Origin: Euglena gracilis
Taxonomy: Eukaryota > Euglenida > Euglenophyceae > Euglenales
Reading direction: 5' to 3'
NCBI GenBank assembly: GCA_039621445.1
Contig: CP154956.1
Location: 18,685,428 to 18,749,427, forward strand
Length of the DNA stretch: 64,000 nt
Made by a program: the position numbers and the translations under genes. Under the pieces are notes generated by a model that saw only the letters and a list, made by a program, of their open reading frames with translations, did no database searches and was not told the DNA's origin. Below, one piece after another: positions 27,241 to 39,722 of the stretch (its first letter is position 1; every line of letters starts with the position of its first letter).

Positions 27241-27555
27241 ACATCTATTTAGTGTGGCCCACCATCGTCGGTGATTTGTGGGCCACATGCGGCCACCCAA
27301 AAGAAATTGTAGCCCAGAGTCCATTTGTGAGCCACTCTAAATACATGTCTGCTCCGGTTATAATACGGGTTGTGAAGCACAGGGGGGGGGGGGGCGGAAT
27401 CTGGCCAGGAACAATTGCCGAGGGAAGAAATCATTGGACGGAGGAATCTCGTATTTTTTTCATGGAACTCCATTAGAATAAACATCAAATCTCACCTTTC
27501 TCAAAATTCGTAATTCAAAAAAATCGGAAAACCTAAACTGCCCGAGTCGCTCATT

Positions 27556-27861
27556 TTGGGTATTGATTGTACACATTCTTCACCATGTGACTTGAAATAT
27601 GAAACACGTGTCAAGAATCAGCGAGAAGCGTCGAAATTTTTTCGGCGTTTACTGGAGGACATTGGACTCTCCTCATATTTGCAGGGGATAATTCTAGATG
27701 AACTTTTAAAAAGTCAGAAATCATGGACCAAATTGTCCAGGATTTTCCCACACATTTTTTTCCTCTTCAAGTCCCCCCCCTCCAGTATGACAGGTTCGGT
27801 GGAGCAACAGGAAAATGAAGCAACCATTTCAGGAAAGAAGTATTTCAAAATTCATTGTTGA
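27556..27861 (+). CDS. unrecognised open frame, helical and charged
   Basis: A 101-residue frame with a charged helical middle (KNQREASKFFRRLLEDIG, then LQGIILDELLKSQKSW). Its composition resembles a real exon more than its neighbours do. No family was recognised; it has stop-free edges but no clear splice sites. Confidence 0.35.
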   Translation: MGIDCTHSSPCDLKYETRVKNQREASKFFRRLLEDIGLSSYLQGIILDELLKSQKSWTKLSRIFPHIFFLFKSPPSSMTGSVEQQENEATISGKKYFKIHC

Positions 27862-28309
27862 AACAATGTCCAATGGCCAATGGCTTCCTCCCCCCCGAGC
27901 ATTCTTTTAGCCTGCAAGTTTTTCTAAGGCATATTCAACATGGTCAAGCTGAGGAAAATTGAAAATTTTTGTGGAAACCTCCAGGGAAGGCCACATTTTC
28001 GGGTCTAATAAAGCATTCGAACACCCCCACCCCTGAGGGGACGGTCTCTCTGACAAATTTGGCCTTCAGGCCCCACTATTTAACGCCCAGGGGTTTTTTT
28101 ACCACCCTCTTTCTTTCCTCTTTTACCGGCCAGTGTTTTTGAAAATTGGTGGGAAGTTGTGCATTTCTCATGGATTTTTACAGGAAAAAATTCATCACAA
28201 CGCCCCCATTTTAGGGAGGAAGGTCAGTCTTCTATTTAAGACTCGCATTCTAGCAGTCTAGCTAGTGGCTTTTTTTCCATTGTAAAAATGGCTAGGTGTG
28301 TAGGGTTAA

Positions 28310-28990
28310 GGGGTTTTCTTAAGCCGGAGGGACCCTATCCCCTGGGGGGGGGTTTCCAGCCAGCCAGCAGCTCAATTCCAGCCAGCAGCCCAAATTCGGG
28401 CTGGGACCCCCCGCCCCGGGGGGTCGAGTGAAATAAAGTTGGGTCCAGCCTGGCCGGAGGAGGCCGGGCCAGCCGGCCGAAGGCTGGGCCAGCCGGCCGC
28501 CGGCTGGCAAGCCAAATGGGTTGCCCAGCCAGGGGTTTTCTTAAGCCGGAGGGTACCCTACCCCCGGGGGGGGTCCAGCCAGCCAGCAGCTCAAATCCAG
28601 CCAGCAGCCCAAATTCGGGCTGGGAGCCCCCCCCCCCCCAGGGTCGAGTGAAATACAGGCGGTCCAGTCCGGCCGGAGGCCGGGCTAGCCGGCCGCAGGC
28701 CGGCCAGCAAACTGGGCACCTATGCCTGCCTTTTTCCCCCTCATCACAGCTTCTTCCATCACAACCCCCTAGCCTTGACCAAGCTCCATCCATCAAAATG
28801 CCGAAAATGGCAAAAATGTTTTAGAAAATTTTGTTTTTCATCGACCCAGCCCAGCCCAGCCCCCTCCAGCCCCAGCCCCCCCCCCCCCCCTATACCCCTG
28901 GTTCTGCCAGCAGCTCATTTCCAGCCAGCAGCCTTTTAGCCAGCCGGAGGCTGGACCCCCCCCCCCCCCGGGGGGGCCTTAAGAAGTCCT
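28310..28990. repeat. interspersed repeat R3 (CCAGCCAGCAGC), tandem copies
   Basis: Two adjacent copies start TTTTCTTAAGCCGGAGGG (28314 and 28532). Each has a C/G-run hairpin, CCAGCCAGCAGCTCAA and GGCCGGAGGCCGGGC palindromes. A partial third copy lies at 28905-28990. Confidence 0.75.
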
Positions 28991-29689
28991 GATAGGGTTG
29001 CTGGAGACTCCGCACATTGTCATCGATATCTGAACACCATCTGCAGAGGCTCATCTGCATCGGTTGAATAAGTTGTATTAAATCAAGACTTGCTGCAGAT
29101 CGGACGACCATTTGTTTTTGTTGTAAAAAAAAACAACAGGACATATGGAGTGACGGGTCAGAGCTTGGAATCTCTATATGGAGGGGGATCCCCTGTCCTG
29201 CTTATGTGTACGATTTCCTGAAATCGAGACGGTGATTGTGTGCGTGAAACAAAACACCCTGGTTTTCCCTGCCCTGCATTCATCAGTGAACCAATCCAGG
29301 GAGTGCAGGTCTGCAACGCTCAGACCTCGTTGTCGAGGCCGTCTGGTTTTTTTCCCCTTCAGGCAGGTGTGTGTTTTCTTTTGGACCACGCAGAGACAGA
29401 AAATGTAAAACAACACCGGCACATAATAATCTTCCCCCTCCCTCCAATTCCGCCTTTTCCAAGGCGGCACATGAAAAATGGTCTAAAAGCTCCATACTTT
29501 TTATCATTATCATTCGAGAGGTTGCCAGTTTGCTTCCAGCGCTTTGAGAAAATTTTTTTTTCTCTTGCGCAAAAGCACCCAAGTGGCATTCTGGGTCGAC
29601 TTTGGGAGGTAATTCCTTTCGGACCCAGCCCCAGCGCCGGGCCAAACATCACTCACGCCGCGGCTCAGGTGGGGGAATCCGGGTCAGGC

Positions 29690-30115
29690 TTTTGCTTAAG
29701 GGATTGCAGTACCCCCCCCCCCGGGGGGGCTGGACTGCAGCTGGTCCAAATTTGGCTAGTGGGATTTCTAGCAGAACCCCCCCCCCCCGGGGGGGGTCTG
29801 CTAGCAGGGCTAGCTAGTGGAATTTTTTTTTTCCAGTGACCGGCGCGAAGCGCCGGAATTTTTTTTTGGGACCCCCCAAAATGGCCAAAAATGCCCGTTT
29901 TTGGCCATTTTTTGGCAATTTTTTGGAACAAAATCAGCCAAAAACCTATTAAATACCTCAGAGGAAAAAGTTTTTTTTCCAGTGGGGGGGACCCCGGCCC
30001 CCCCCCCCCCGGGTGTAGCTAGTCCATTTTTTCCAGTGTCTAGCCGATTGGCTAGCCAGTACCCCCGCCCCGCCCCCGGGGTCCTTAAGCAAAAGCCTGA
30101 TCCGGGTCCCCCCCC
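29690..30115. repeat. R3-like and AGCTAGTGG repeats, nested
   Basis: C/G-run hairpins at about 29710, 29780 and 30000, with a second copy of the 6366 repeat family at 29815-30045. Ends cannot be fixed by eye. Confidence 0.6.
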
Positions 30116-32680
30116 CCCAAACCGACCCCCCCTTGAGGGTCTTGAAATTCATTTGAAGATAGAACTGGGGGTTGGTTGTAGACTTCACTGGGTTCAATTC
30201 ACAGTGAATTTTTCGGCAGCGTGATGAAATGCGGTTGGGCACCTCTCCTCCCCAAACTCGCCCTGGGCGAAGCCGTTGGCCCTCCCCGGCCACTGGCCTG
30301 CTTCTGTTTCACTCGTCCCTGTTCCTTCGTTCCTCTGCCACTCTGCCGCCGCCGCCGTTGCTGTGGTACCGTTTTCCGTTGCTGGGGTGTGGGTACGTTG
30401 TAGTTCCCCCCACTAAAGTAGGTGCGTTCCACCAGTGGTGCCCTTGAGACCGAGCGACCGATCGCAGGGTCACAATCACCCACGTCGGGTCGGATTCAGT
30501 CCACGGTACCTCCTCCCTACCGACCCTTGCCAAATGGCCCCGAGATTTCTCGGCACAGCTTGTTGCCTCTGGTCTGGTCTGATGTGGTTGCTGCAGTGCA
30601 GGTGCTGTGATGATGTTGGGGACTTCCCAGCCTTTCGGGGAACGCGCGTCGAATTTTAGTCCACGAGCGCGACGATTTTTTCAATTTTTTTTTCGAATAG
30701 TCCACTGCGTCGAATTTTTCGTCCTGAAAATGGCCCCCTTTCTGAAACCCTTTTTCGAGAACAGTCTCCTTTCTGAAATATATCCGAAAATATATATAAA
30801 ATATATATAAAATAAATTTGAATAAATGAAAAATATAAATAAAATAAATAAACTAAATCAAATAAATAAAATATATAAAATATATAAAATACATAAAATA
30901 TATAAAATATATAAAATATATAAAATACATAAATATATACTTCCGAAAATAGATCCCTTCTTGGAAATAGGTGCCAAAGAAGGCGCTCCAAGGGGGCCGC
31001 TGTGACCGCAAGTGACCGGATGGACCCTCTGGGCTGCGTCTCTGCTTGGAAGCAGCTGCGTGCGCCTTTCTCCCCCGGTGTGCGTCTCAGTGTTTGTGTG
31101 CGTGTGTTGCCAGGCTGTTTCCTTCTTGCTCCCACTGATGCATCACAACCATGGGTTCACTTTACGCCTGCTGATCCCTCCTTCACTGATGTGTGGGTTT
31201 GCAAGAGGGTGCGGCAGCCAGCACCCCCCCCCCCCCCCCCCCCGGGGGGCAGGGGAATTCTTCCAAATCGGCACATCGACATTGGTCATCGTCCTCCGCG
31301 AGGACACCTTTGGTCCACCAAACTTTGGGTCCTGTGCTGCTGAGCTGGTGTCCAAATGCCAAACGATCAAGTCACAGAAAAGCAGGCAGGCTGAATGTGA
31401 TGAGGGGTCTACACAGACAGCTTTGGCTTGGTGGGAGTGGCGGCATTGGGAATGCCGCAAGGGGGTTCCAGACCCCTGGGGCACCAGGACCCCCAAAAGG
31501 TCAAATTGCTTTTTAAATCTTGTTTTTGTGACAACCATAATTCGGTTAGATGGGGAATACTAAGGGCTTCAATCGATGTTCGAAACATTTTCCTTCTGCT
31601 TCTTTTCCGAGGAATTTGGAAATGGTGTTTTCTTGTCCAAAAACGGGGCCAATAACGGCCGAAAAACGCGTCGAGAAACAACGCTGCGGATTCCGGGGGC
31701 TGTGGCGACAAAGTAAATCTTTATTCTTTTTGAGGGGTAGTTTGTTCTGGCGTTTTGCCCAGTGCCCACAGTTGCCGTTTCAGGTCTGGTTGGACAGGGG
31801 GCGTTGTCCGGGTGTACCCAAGTGGATCCGCAGTCCCGACGTCCAAGGGGAGCACTGTTGGGGTGTCGCCAAGCCACGGCCCGCCGCAGGGTGCCCACGT
31901 GTTGGCCTGGGCCTGTGGTCTGTGTTACTGCGCAGTGTTTTCTGCATGTGTGGCAGGGGTGAATTGAAGACCATTCACTTTCCGCATTTCATGCAATTTT
32001 TCCACCATTTTTCCGCCTTTCCACAATTTTTTCCCCTTGAAATGCCAGGTAAAATTATTTCCAGCCGCTCCTACACCCCACCCCCCACGGGCCACAACGC
32101 ATGGAACCACCCATGGTAGTGGGTGAACCCGAATCCTGTGCAGATGACCTCGAAGAGCCTGAGGCATGGGTCAAATGGAGTCAGAAGAAGCAAACTTACA
32201 AAATCATATTTTTGGACCTCTTTGTTGGAAAAAATATGTGAATAATGGCTCAAATGTACGTTTATTTTGCAAAATAGCCATATTTTTTGGAAATTTTCCA
32301 AGTCCCCTCCAGCAAAAGTGTTTTAATTACCAAACATCGGGCAATCTCAGACACCCTGTTTCAGGACAGTTGGCGTTTTCCAGTGTCGTTTGCAATCGAT
32401 GGAAGAAAAACCTCGAGCCCTTTGCATTGCAGCTCTCAGCTGGGCATCCTCCAGCACAGAACGCAGCGGCACCACTTCCACGTTGACTGGCCCCCAGGCC
32501 GGGACTGGCCCAGGCCTCTGATGCCTTTTGAACACCCCCCCCCCCCCATCCGATAACCCCCTCCCCCAACCAGGGGATATATGACCTGTGGCATCCTTTA
32601 GACCTTCACCCAACCACCCAACGCCAATAATGTGTTCTTTGCCTGGTTCATTTTAACCCCATTCGTTTGGACCGGCACTG
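30116..32680. other. no firm gene; AT-rich array and weak frames
   Basis: Contains an AT-rich (ATAAAAT)-type array at 30780-30945. A plus frame at about 31250-31400 (for example TLVIVLREDTFGPPNFGSC) and a minus frame at 32347-32613 (for example VEVVPLRSVLEDAQLRAAMQ) look like possible exons. No domain was identified and splice sites were not matched. Confidence 0.4.
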
Positions 32681-32893
32681 AAGTTTAAGGGCGGTCTCAA
32701 GGGGAAGTGCTTTGTAAGAAGTCGTCAGCCTTTAACTACTGGCCAACCCAGTCGCTAACCACGATGGGGGTGAACTGACCTTTGGGGTTAGCGACTGGGT
32801 TGGCCAGTAGTTAAAGGCTGACGACTTCTTACAAAGCACTTCCCCTTGAGACCGCCCTTAAACTTCAAAGGTCAGTTCACCCCCATCGTGGTT
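32681..32893. repeat. perfect inverted repeat in A-B-A'-B' order
   Basis: Arm A (32681-32760, 80 bp) recurs as an exact reverse complement at 32786-32865. A second module B (32757-32784, 28 bp) recurs as an exact reverse complement at 32866-32893. The two inverted pairs interleave instead of nesting. No coding sequence lies in it. Confidence 0.95.
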
Positions 32894-35800
32894 GCAGACC
32901 AGAGACCCATTAGGCGTTGGTTGGGATAAGGAATGGGGGGTCAGGATTTCATTTCCAGCTGAACTTAGGCAGTTGGATCCAAATCTATAATAAATATAAA
33001 AAAATGCACAATTTGAACCTAAAAATAGGGCCTAAATTGTGTAATGAGCGAAATCCACACCCCTAAACACTGATCCTGAGAATAACCCTAATTTTCCCAA
33101 AACTCAGCAAAAAACTAAAAAAAAATTGCCATAACTGCGGAGGGGGGCGTTATTGTGGCAGCCGAAGTCAAATCTCAGAGTTGGGTACTTTGGGGGGGGG
33201 GTCCCTTGGGGGGTTAGAAGAGTTTTCCTCACTTGACAGCGCGAAACCTATCAACAATAATTTTGAGGACACGTTCAGTATAAGGGTAGGTTGGCCAGAC
33301 CATCCATTTTGCAGGGGGGGGAGGGAAGGGGTCTGCCCCCTGTTGTCAATGGGGGTCGGGGGGGCGCCCCCAAACTTAAACCATCACAAATACACCAAAA
33401 GCTGTGTCACCCTCCAGACATGGAGCCTGCACACGACCAGGTTGGATGTATGTCCAGGTGGAGGGGGGGTCGGACAAACTACATCTGGACAAGGGTGAGG
33501 GTGGGGGTACTGTCCACCTAGACAATGGCACGGTCAAAATGAAGGATGAGGAAGAATGAAGAAAATGAAGGAAATGAAACTTGAAAAGTGAAGGAGAAAA
33601 CGTGAAAGAAAACCAAACAATGGTGCAGCCAAATGCATATTGGGCAGTTTTGGGGCAAAATTTGTTGGAATTCACCAAAAAATTTTTGTGCCAAAGTGCC
33701 AGGAGGAAAATTTTCATCTTTTGGTGGTTTTATGCGCCAGCAGACCAGGGGACTTTCAGAAACAAACTGGTCCACCCATATGACCGGTGGGCCCCATGGG
33801 GGGAACACTGGTGTGAAGCTGCGCCGTTTTGCCAGGACAGTTTTTCAGTTTAAAAAATCTCGTCTCAGCGTTTTAGCTAAACAAACTGATCACCAAACCC
33901 TTATCTCGAACCCAAGGGAAAAATGATTTGAAATTTGAGGAACAAATCAGTCAAAAGTACACCTGCATTTGAAAAAGTACATAGTAGGCATAATGTGTGG
34001 AATTTACAATAACACAAAAAAGCACAAGCATAAACCTGCTCAAATAACTTGTTCCACTCTCCTGTAGGGGAAAAAAGGAGGGGTCCATATGGACCAGTAT
34101 TCTTTTAGGCAGCCTTTATCTACTGCCCCCCCCCCGGGGGGGCAGTGGTTAAATGGGGGGTCCACCTTCCTAAGTGCAAGCTCATGGGAGTAAGTGCAAG
34201 CTCCTGGGCATTTTTTTTCGGCGTTTTCTGTTATTTTCAGGGGCAGGTTGAGGGTTACAATTGCCGTTAAGAAAGGGATTTGGCCCGAAGTTAGGGAGTT
34301 CGGACGAAATCGGACCTAAACTCTGGCCTAATTTCAGCCTAATTTTTGGCCTAACTTTTGTCCGAACCCCCCCCCCCCCCGGTTTAACTACTGGCCCCCC
34401 AGGGGAGGGGGTAGACCCCCGGGCCAATTCCTTTCCCAGGATGGGGAAAAAGGTGGGACACCCCGGGGTCCCATCAGTTTAAGGCTGCCAACGTATCAAA
34501 CAGAGCACCTGTTCTGCAAAACACGGAAGCTGCTATTTCAGGCCTTATTAACACTTAACATCTTTAAACCCTAACCATATTCTCATTTTTGCCTTCATCC
34601 CCTGTAATGCCTGTTCATTTGTTGGCATCAGAAGGGGAAGACACCGAAAAGTGTGAAACAGTCCACTTCTGACGTGAGGGGTTCAAGGCTGCCCCCCCCC
34701 CCATTGTCGTTGACACCCCCGTGCCAACGGCACTTTTCTGGAACATTGGCATGCCAATCCCCCCCGGATCCTCTAAACCCAAGGGAGGTTATCAGTGGGA
34801 CAGGTTTATTATTTATTTGTTTATTCAATTTTTTTTTAATACATAATACATATATTATGTATATTTTTTTAGTTTTTTTTTATTTGGCTCATCCCCCACG
34901 CCAACGTTCGCGATGAACCGAGCTCTGGGCCCCCGCCGGCGTCCTTTCCAGGGCATCCGGCGGCCGCCGTGGTTGTCCCGGGCCCGCGCGTTCGGGGCCC
35001 GGGTTGGGCCGCTAGCCGACTGTGCAGCCGGGTCGGCCACACGACACCCCTGTCAGGCCGTGTGGTTCCCAATGCCAATTACATTGTATTATTCTTTTAA
35101 AAAAATTCATTTTTTTGATTTTTTTGTTTGTTTTGTCCCCACCAGCCTGTTCGAACTGCAACTTTTGTCACCATAATTCTATTTTCGCCTGTTTGGTTTG
35201 GAACCCCTTTGTCCAATGGACACCCCCAGTTCGGGCTGCAATTTTTGTGAGCTTAATGTTCTTTGGACAACGGGGGAGGGTTCTTTCACCCCTGAAAGTA
35301 CATATTGCCCGAATGGCATATGCGGTGTAGATAATGTATATTTGCTCACATTCTTCCCTCGGATGCCTGCGCATGGACGGTGCCACCGCCTCTCTTCATA
35401 TGTGTCGTCAGGCTGACCTGGTTTTGGGTGGCCAAACTGTAAGTTTGGGTGGCCAAATCGTCCAGCGTCTCGGTTTGGGTTGAGTCCACTACATTGTTGT
35501 TCGGGGTCCCCGCATCGAAACCGCACCGCCTGACCCCCACGGTGCCCATTCCCTTTAACGTCCCGCCCCCCAGCCCAGCCGCACGCCGACCCCCACCCCC
35601 ACCACACCCCCACCGTGACCCGGGGCACCTCCACCGGAGCACTGGAGGGGCGTGGCAGGCACGGTGGCGGTGGCTGCCTTGTGGCTGCGGCGCTGGCCTG
35701 TTGCGTCACCGCCGAGGACGCTCCCTGGGAACCCCCCCGCCCCCCATCATTGGCATCCACCAGGCGACAGTGTTTTTGCTGACAAGCGACATTTTTTTTG

Positions 35801-36464
35801 CTACTGAAAATTTAGGTTGCGGCGGACCGGGAACGGCCATGACATTTGTGTCACGGTCATGACACAACCGTGTCGGTGACACACTTGCGGGTGGTGGGGG
35901 TATGTGGCCTGGCCGAAAACCACTCACCGGCCTTCCACTCTCTTCGCCTTGGCCAAGGCTGAGTGTTGGGCAAGGGTGGCCGATGTGAAGTTCAAATCGG
36001 CACAAAAATGTCCGACCCCCAATTCCAAGTGGAAATACCGGGCCGCTGCAAATGCAGGCTCCAAATAAAAGCACACACCCTGCCGCCAAGGTGGCAATCC
36101 ACCACAATACAAGCATATCACAATTTTTCAGGGCGATTCTAAAGAAATTTGGGCCAACGTTTCAGGACACAACAGGGTTTGGGAGTGTGCCGTTCACAGA
36201 AGGGGTTTCAACGACACGGTGTGTCAACGTCACAATATTTCAGTGAAAAATGGGCGGTAATCCCAGAAACGCGCTAAATCCCCCCCTGCTTATAGCACGT
36301 CTGCGATGGCCAGGGGGGGGGGTGCACGTTGACATGGACCGGGAGGATATGTCCCCCTGGTTTCGCCCAAGCGATTCAGTCCCTGTCCCCCATTGGAATT
36401 TTTCGAAACCTGGCCCACACATAGAAAAGTCGGCAGATATTGCACATTTGGACGCGTCCAGAAG
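32894..36464. other. no firm gene; foldback remnants
   Basis: A foldback-like piece at 34105-34440 has C/G-run hairpins and GGTTTAACTACTGG / CTACTGCCCC ends, with inner TTTGGCCTAACTTTTG phrases related to the 37910 element. Both strands at 35180-35760 are open, with proline- or glycine-rich composition, but I cannot support a product. Confidence 0.45.
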
Positions 36465-36962
36465 CCGAATTGGGCAGCTCCCAACAATATGGCCCCCCCA
36501 GGGGGGGGCATATAGTTGGGAGAGGGGGTGTTAATGATGGAGTCGCTGAGCTCTTATCTCTTTAGAGTAAGAGCGAAGCTTACCACCGGGGCCGGGGACC
36601 CCCTTGACCCCCCCCCCGCCCCCCGCCCCCCCGCCCCCGCCCCCCTCCCCCTGAGTAGGCAAAGACACCCGAGGATTATCGATGTGATTGGATTTCCGGG
36701 CCTCCAAAGTGAATAGCCTATCGGTTAGGAGAGGATCCCAGGTTTCTAACGCACCCCCATAATAGCCCTAACTCCCCGCCAGTTCGGAGATATGGCCCGA
36801 ACAAAAAAGTTGTGTACCGTTTTTCTTTTCCGGGAAATTGCACGGTCATTTTGGGGTCAAGAAATCGAAAAATTCAAAATATCTCCAAAACGCTGGGGAG
36901 TTGAGAAAAAGTAAAGAGGACATCCTTCCACAACTTTGGGACGCCGGATCGATCGGTATGCG

Positions 36963-37110
36963 CGGTTTGGGCCAACTCCTCGCCTAGCCCGAGATACGGC
37001 CGTTTTGGGGTTTTGGGCCAGTTTTGCCAGTTTTGGCCATTTCGGGCCCGTTCGGGCACCAAAACCGTAAATTGGCCGTATCTCGGGCTAGACGAGGAGT
37101 TGGGACCCAA
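36963..37110. repeat. inverted repeat around CTAGCCCGAGATACGGCC
   Basis: GGTTTGGG-CCAACTCCTCG and CTAGCCCGAGATACGGCC on the left recur reverse-complemented on the right at 37070-37110. Confidence 0.8.
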
Positions 37111-37269
37111 ACCAGGGGGTCAATCATGAGGTTTAAGGGGGGGGGGGGATTGACCGTTTTTTGGGGTTCCCGGGGCCTGGATGTGCGATTTTGGGCCATT
37201 TTTTGGGTATTCGGGGACCCCTGTAGGGGTCCGAGGGCGGCTGGGCGAGGGGTCGGGTGGCAGGTCGGG

Positions 37270-37870
37270 ACCCAAAATTTTTAAAATTTTTTTTTGCTCC
37301 AAAACACTTTTTTTCACTTTAGAACATCAAAAAAGTGTTTTTGAGCGAAAAAAAATTTTCCGACCCGGGCCCCCCCCCCCCCCATACCCCCCTGGCTGGG
37401 GCCCGCCCCCCTGGCCGGACTTGACCATTTTTGGGTCAAAAAGTCGAAAAAATTCGAATTTTTTTTTGCCCAAAACCATGATTTTTGATTTCCCGAAAAC
37501 CGAAAACAGTGTTTTCGAGCCACAAATGAGCGTTTTTCGACCCGCCAGCGCCCCGTGTTGGGCCGCCAACCCATTGACTTTTGGATCAAAACCGGGCCAA
37601 AAAAGGCGAAAAAAATCGAATTTTTTTTTTGCGCAAAACCGTGTTCTTTGACCTCCCGGACCCATCAAACGTGTTTTCGAGCCAAAAATGAGCGTTTTTC
37701 GACCGCCAGCGCCCCGTTTTGGGCCGCCAACCCATTGACTTTGGGTCAAAACCGGGCCAAAAAAGTCGAAAAAAATCGAAAATTTTTTTTTTGCCAAAAA
37801 CGATGTTTTTTGGCCTCCCTGACCCGGAAAAACTGTATTTGAGCCGAAAATGAGGGTTTTTCGTGGGCCG
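37270..37870. repeat. tandem array with 162-bp period
   Basis: Landmarks such as GCGTTTTTCGAC occur at 37530, 37692 and 37854, 162 bp apart. CCGCCAACCCATTGACTTT also repeats. About 3.5 diverged copies lie in the foldback element. Confidence 0.85.
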
Positions 37871-37914
37871 GGCCATGGTGGTCTCCCAAAGAGCTCAGCT
37901 CTACGTCACACCCT

Positions 37915-38035
37915 GGTAGGGTTAGGGTTATGAATTCGGCCTAATTTTAGGCCTAACTTGTTCACCTAACACCCGTCTATAAGTTAGGCCTAACCCTAAC
38001 CCTAAGTCGTAACCCTAACCCTATTCCATCAATGG
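37915..38035. repeat. palindromic CCCTAA/TTAGGG-bearing segment
   Basis: AGGGTTAGGGTTATGAATTC and its inverse CCTAACCCTAACCC flank TTTAGGCCTAACTTG. Related copies lie at 2035 and 63826. The telomere-like hexamers are few, so this is not a telomere. Confidence 0.65.
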
Positions 38036-38117
38036 CGCAAAAAATGTTTGACCACCTCTCCCAATTATATGCCCCCCCCCCCTGGGGGGCGATATTGTTG
38101 GGAGCTGCCCCGAATTG

Positions 38118-38760
38118 CTCCTCCTTTGCCATTGGGCATCGTCCTCCTTTGGATAGTGCTCCCGTCCAAAGTGACATCAGTGCGTATTTCTTTTGCCAGT
38201 GATCCGACAAGTGCCTATCCCGCATCCATTTGTCTTTAGGCCCTCCCCATATCTCTGCACCATGGGACCTCCGTTTCGCGCATGCTGCCCACCATCAGTG
38301 TGGTCCTTCAATCGGTTGACAGCCATCGATCAGAGTAGGGTGGAATGATGCACTGATGAGACTGATGGGAAGTCACACAACGTTCAGAAATAATATATCA
38401 TGGCCTCAAATGGAAGTGCAATCAGAATCAGGATTGCCAAATTTCATCTGTGGTGCATTTCCCCACACTGTTGCAGCTGGATTTTTTGGGGGTCAACCTC
38501 TTTGAGGGGGAAGGGGTTGGGTGGGTAGGTGGGTATTAAAAGGGGGGGTTCTCGAATAGGTTTTGGTTGGGGCCAGTGTCCCCTCCCCGGCGTCACTGTG
38601 CAGTCTGGATGGTTTGGTGATGCAACTGTATTTTATTTGGGTTCTTCGTGGGTGCCTTCTGGGCAAGTCAGTAAGTGGGGGGGGACCAACTTCAGGCTGA
38701 CTGGGTCTTTGCCCTACATGCATTAAGCTCCTTAGGAACCGAAGCATTTTAGCTGAAAGG
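38118..38760. other. no gene recognised
   Basis: Unique-looking sequence between the foldback element and the first gene B exon candidates; only short frames. Confidence 0.4.
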
Positions 38761-38765
38761 GCTTC

Positions 38766-39045
38766 TGGCCACAGGTCTGCAACGTGTCACGTGTCGGCAA
38801 CCCCTTGCCTCTCCAAAGAAGTGTCGGTGGTGTCATTCGCCAAAAACCGGTAGTTTCAAGCCACCATGCAAACTCCTTGCTTCAGGTTGGACAGACACGT
38901 CTGCTATTGGGGGCCATGGTTCGACGTAAGGAAGGTGTCCGCGCTTTAGGGGAGGTGACATCCCCAGAGCTGGACGTGAACCTCCAAACTTTTTCGGTGG
39001 TGCGGGGCGACCACCACACCGCCTGTATCCTGATGGCCGGGTTGC
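38766..39045 (+). CDS. possible RCC1-like exon upstream of gene B
   Basis: The frame encodes VRALGEVTSPELDVNLQTFS, then VVRGDHHTACILMAG. The last part matches the RCC1 repeat core, where a V-x-x-G-x-x-HTA-x-L-x-x-x-G pattern is typical. One blade only is visible. If it belongs to gene B, the protein would join propeller-like repeats to a pseudokinase. Splice limits are not seen and no matching exon was found upstream of gene A. Confidence 0.4.
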
Positions 39046-39494
39046 TCCAACCCCCCCCCCCTCAAACCTCCTGTATTTCCAAAGGCGCCGATTTTTAGGT
39101 CACAGTTTTTCTTAGGCACCCAATGCAAAAGGAGTTCGTCCTTTTTCAGTTGCGGTAGAGACTCCCCCCTCCAACTCCGGGGTGGGGGGGGGCAACCCAA
39201 CCCACCAGGCCTTTCTGTTCACCCCTCGTCCACCACAGACAGGGTATTTTTTGGCAGCCATTAACCCCCCCCTCCAGGTCCCCTGGGTCCCAGTAGTTTT
39301 GTGGGAGGTCCACTTCCTTCAGGGCAACCTGACCGGGGTTATAAAGAAAACTGGGTGACCGTTGTTTCCTGGAGTAGGTTTGCCATAAACACATCTGTCT
39401 CAGACATTTCCAGAGGCCTCGTGTTGCGTTGTGCATATGCGAACAAGTGGCGTCCTGGCGTCTCACCCCCTTCCCACCCCACCTGCCTGCACAG

Positions 39495-39714
39495 TAGGCC
39501 GTACTTTAGTTGGGTGCTGACCCCACCCCGGGAGGGGGGGTGCCTGTCTGGGCAGGCACTCCAAGGGAGCCAAAAATGGCCTGTTTTCAAAGGAGTGTGC
39601 CTGGGCACAGGCCGAAATCCGACCCCCCGGGGGGGGGGTAGTGCCTGCCTGGGCAGGCACTCACAGGCACTCCAGACCCCCCGCCCCCCCCCCCGCCCCG
39701 CCTGCTGCACAGGC
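39495..39714. mobile_element. hAT-like MITE R2, copy 3, 220 bp
   Basis: Left end TAGGCCGTACTTTAGTTGGG is a diverged R2 end and the right end reads CCGCCTG. A perfect 8-bp target duplication, CTGCACAG, flanks it (39487-39494 and 39715-39722). The right duplication copy ends in AG exactly where the conserved exon begins. Insert plus one duplication is 228 bp, a multiple of three, and the plus frame stays open through it. Confidence 0.85.
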
Positions 39715-39722
39715 GCCTGCGT

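Larger units (their letters stand above)
36473..38109. mobile_element. foldback DNA element with 8-bp target duplication, 1.64 kb
   Basis: Left end GGCAGCTCCCAACAATAT is inverted at the right end as ATATTGTTGGGAGCTGCC. Each is followed inward by a C-run/G-run hairpin and TTGGGAGAGG. A perfect 8-bp duplication, CCGAATTG, flanks it (36465-36472 and 38110-38117). No transposase is present. The interior has an inverted repeat (36963-37110), a 162-bp tandem array (37270-37870) and a CCCTAA-bearing palindromic part (37915-38035). Confidence 0.85.

Noticed and set aside
37980-38035. Telomere or interstitial telomere
   Set aside because: Only a few CCCTAA/TTAGGG hexamers, arranged as a palindrome and shared with other foldback elements.
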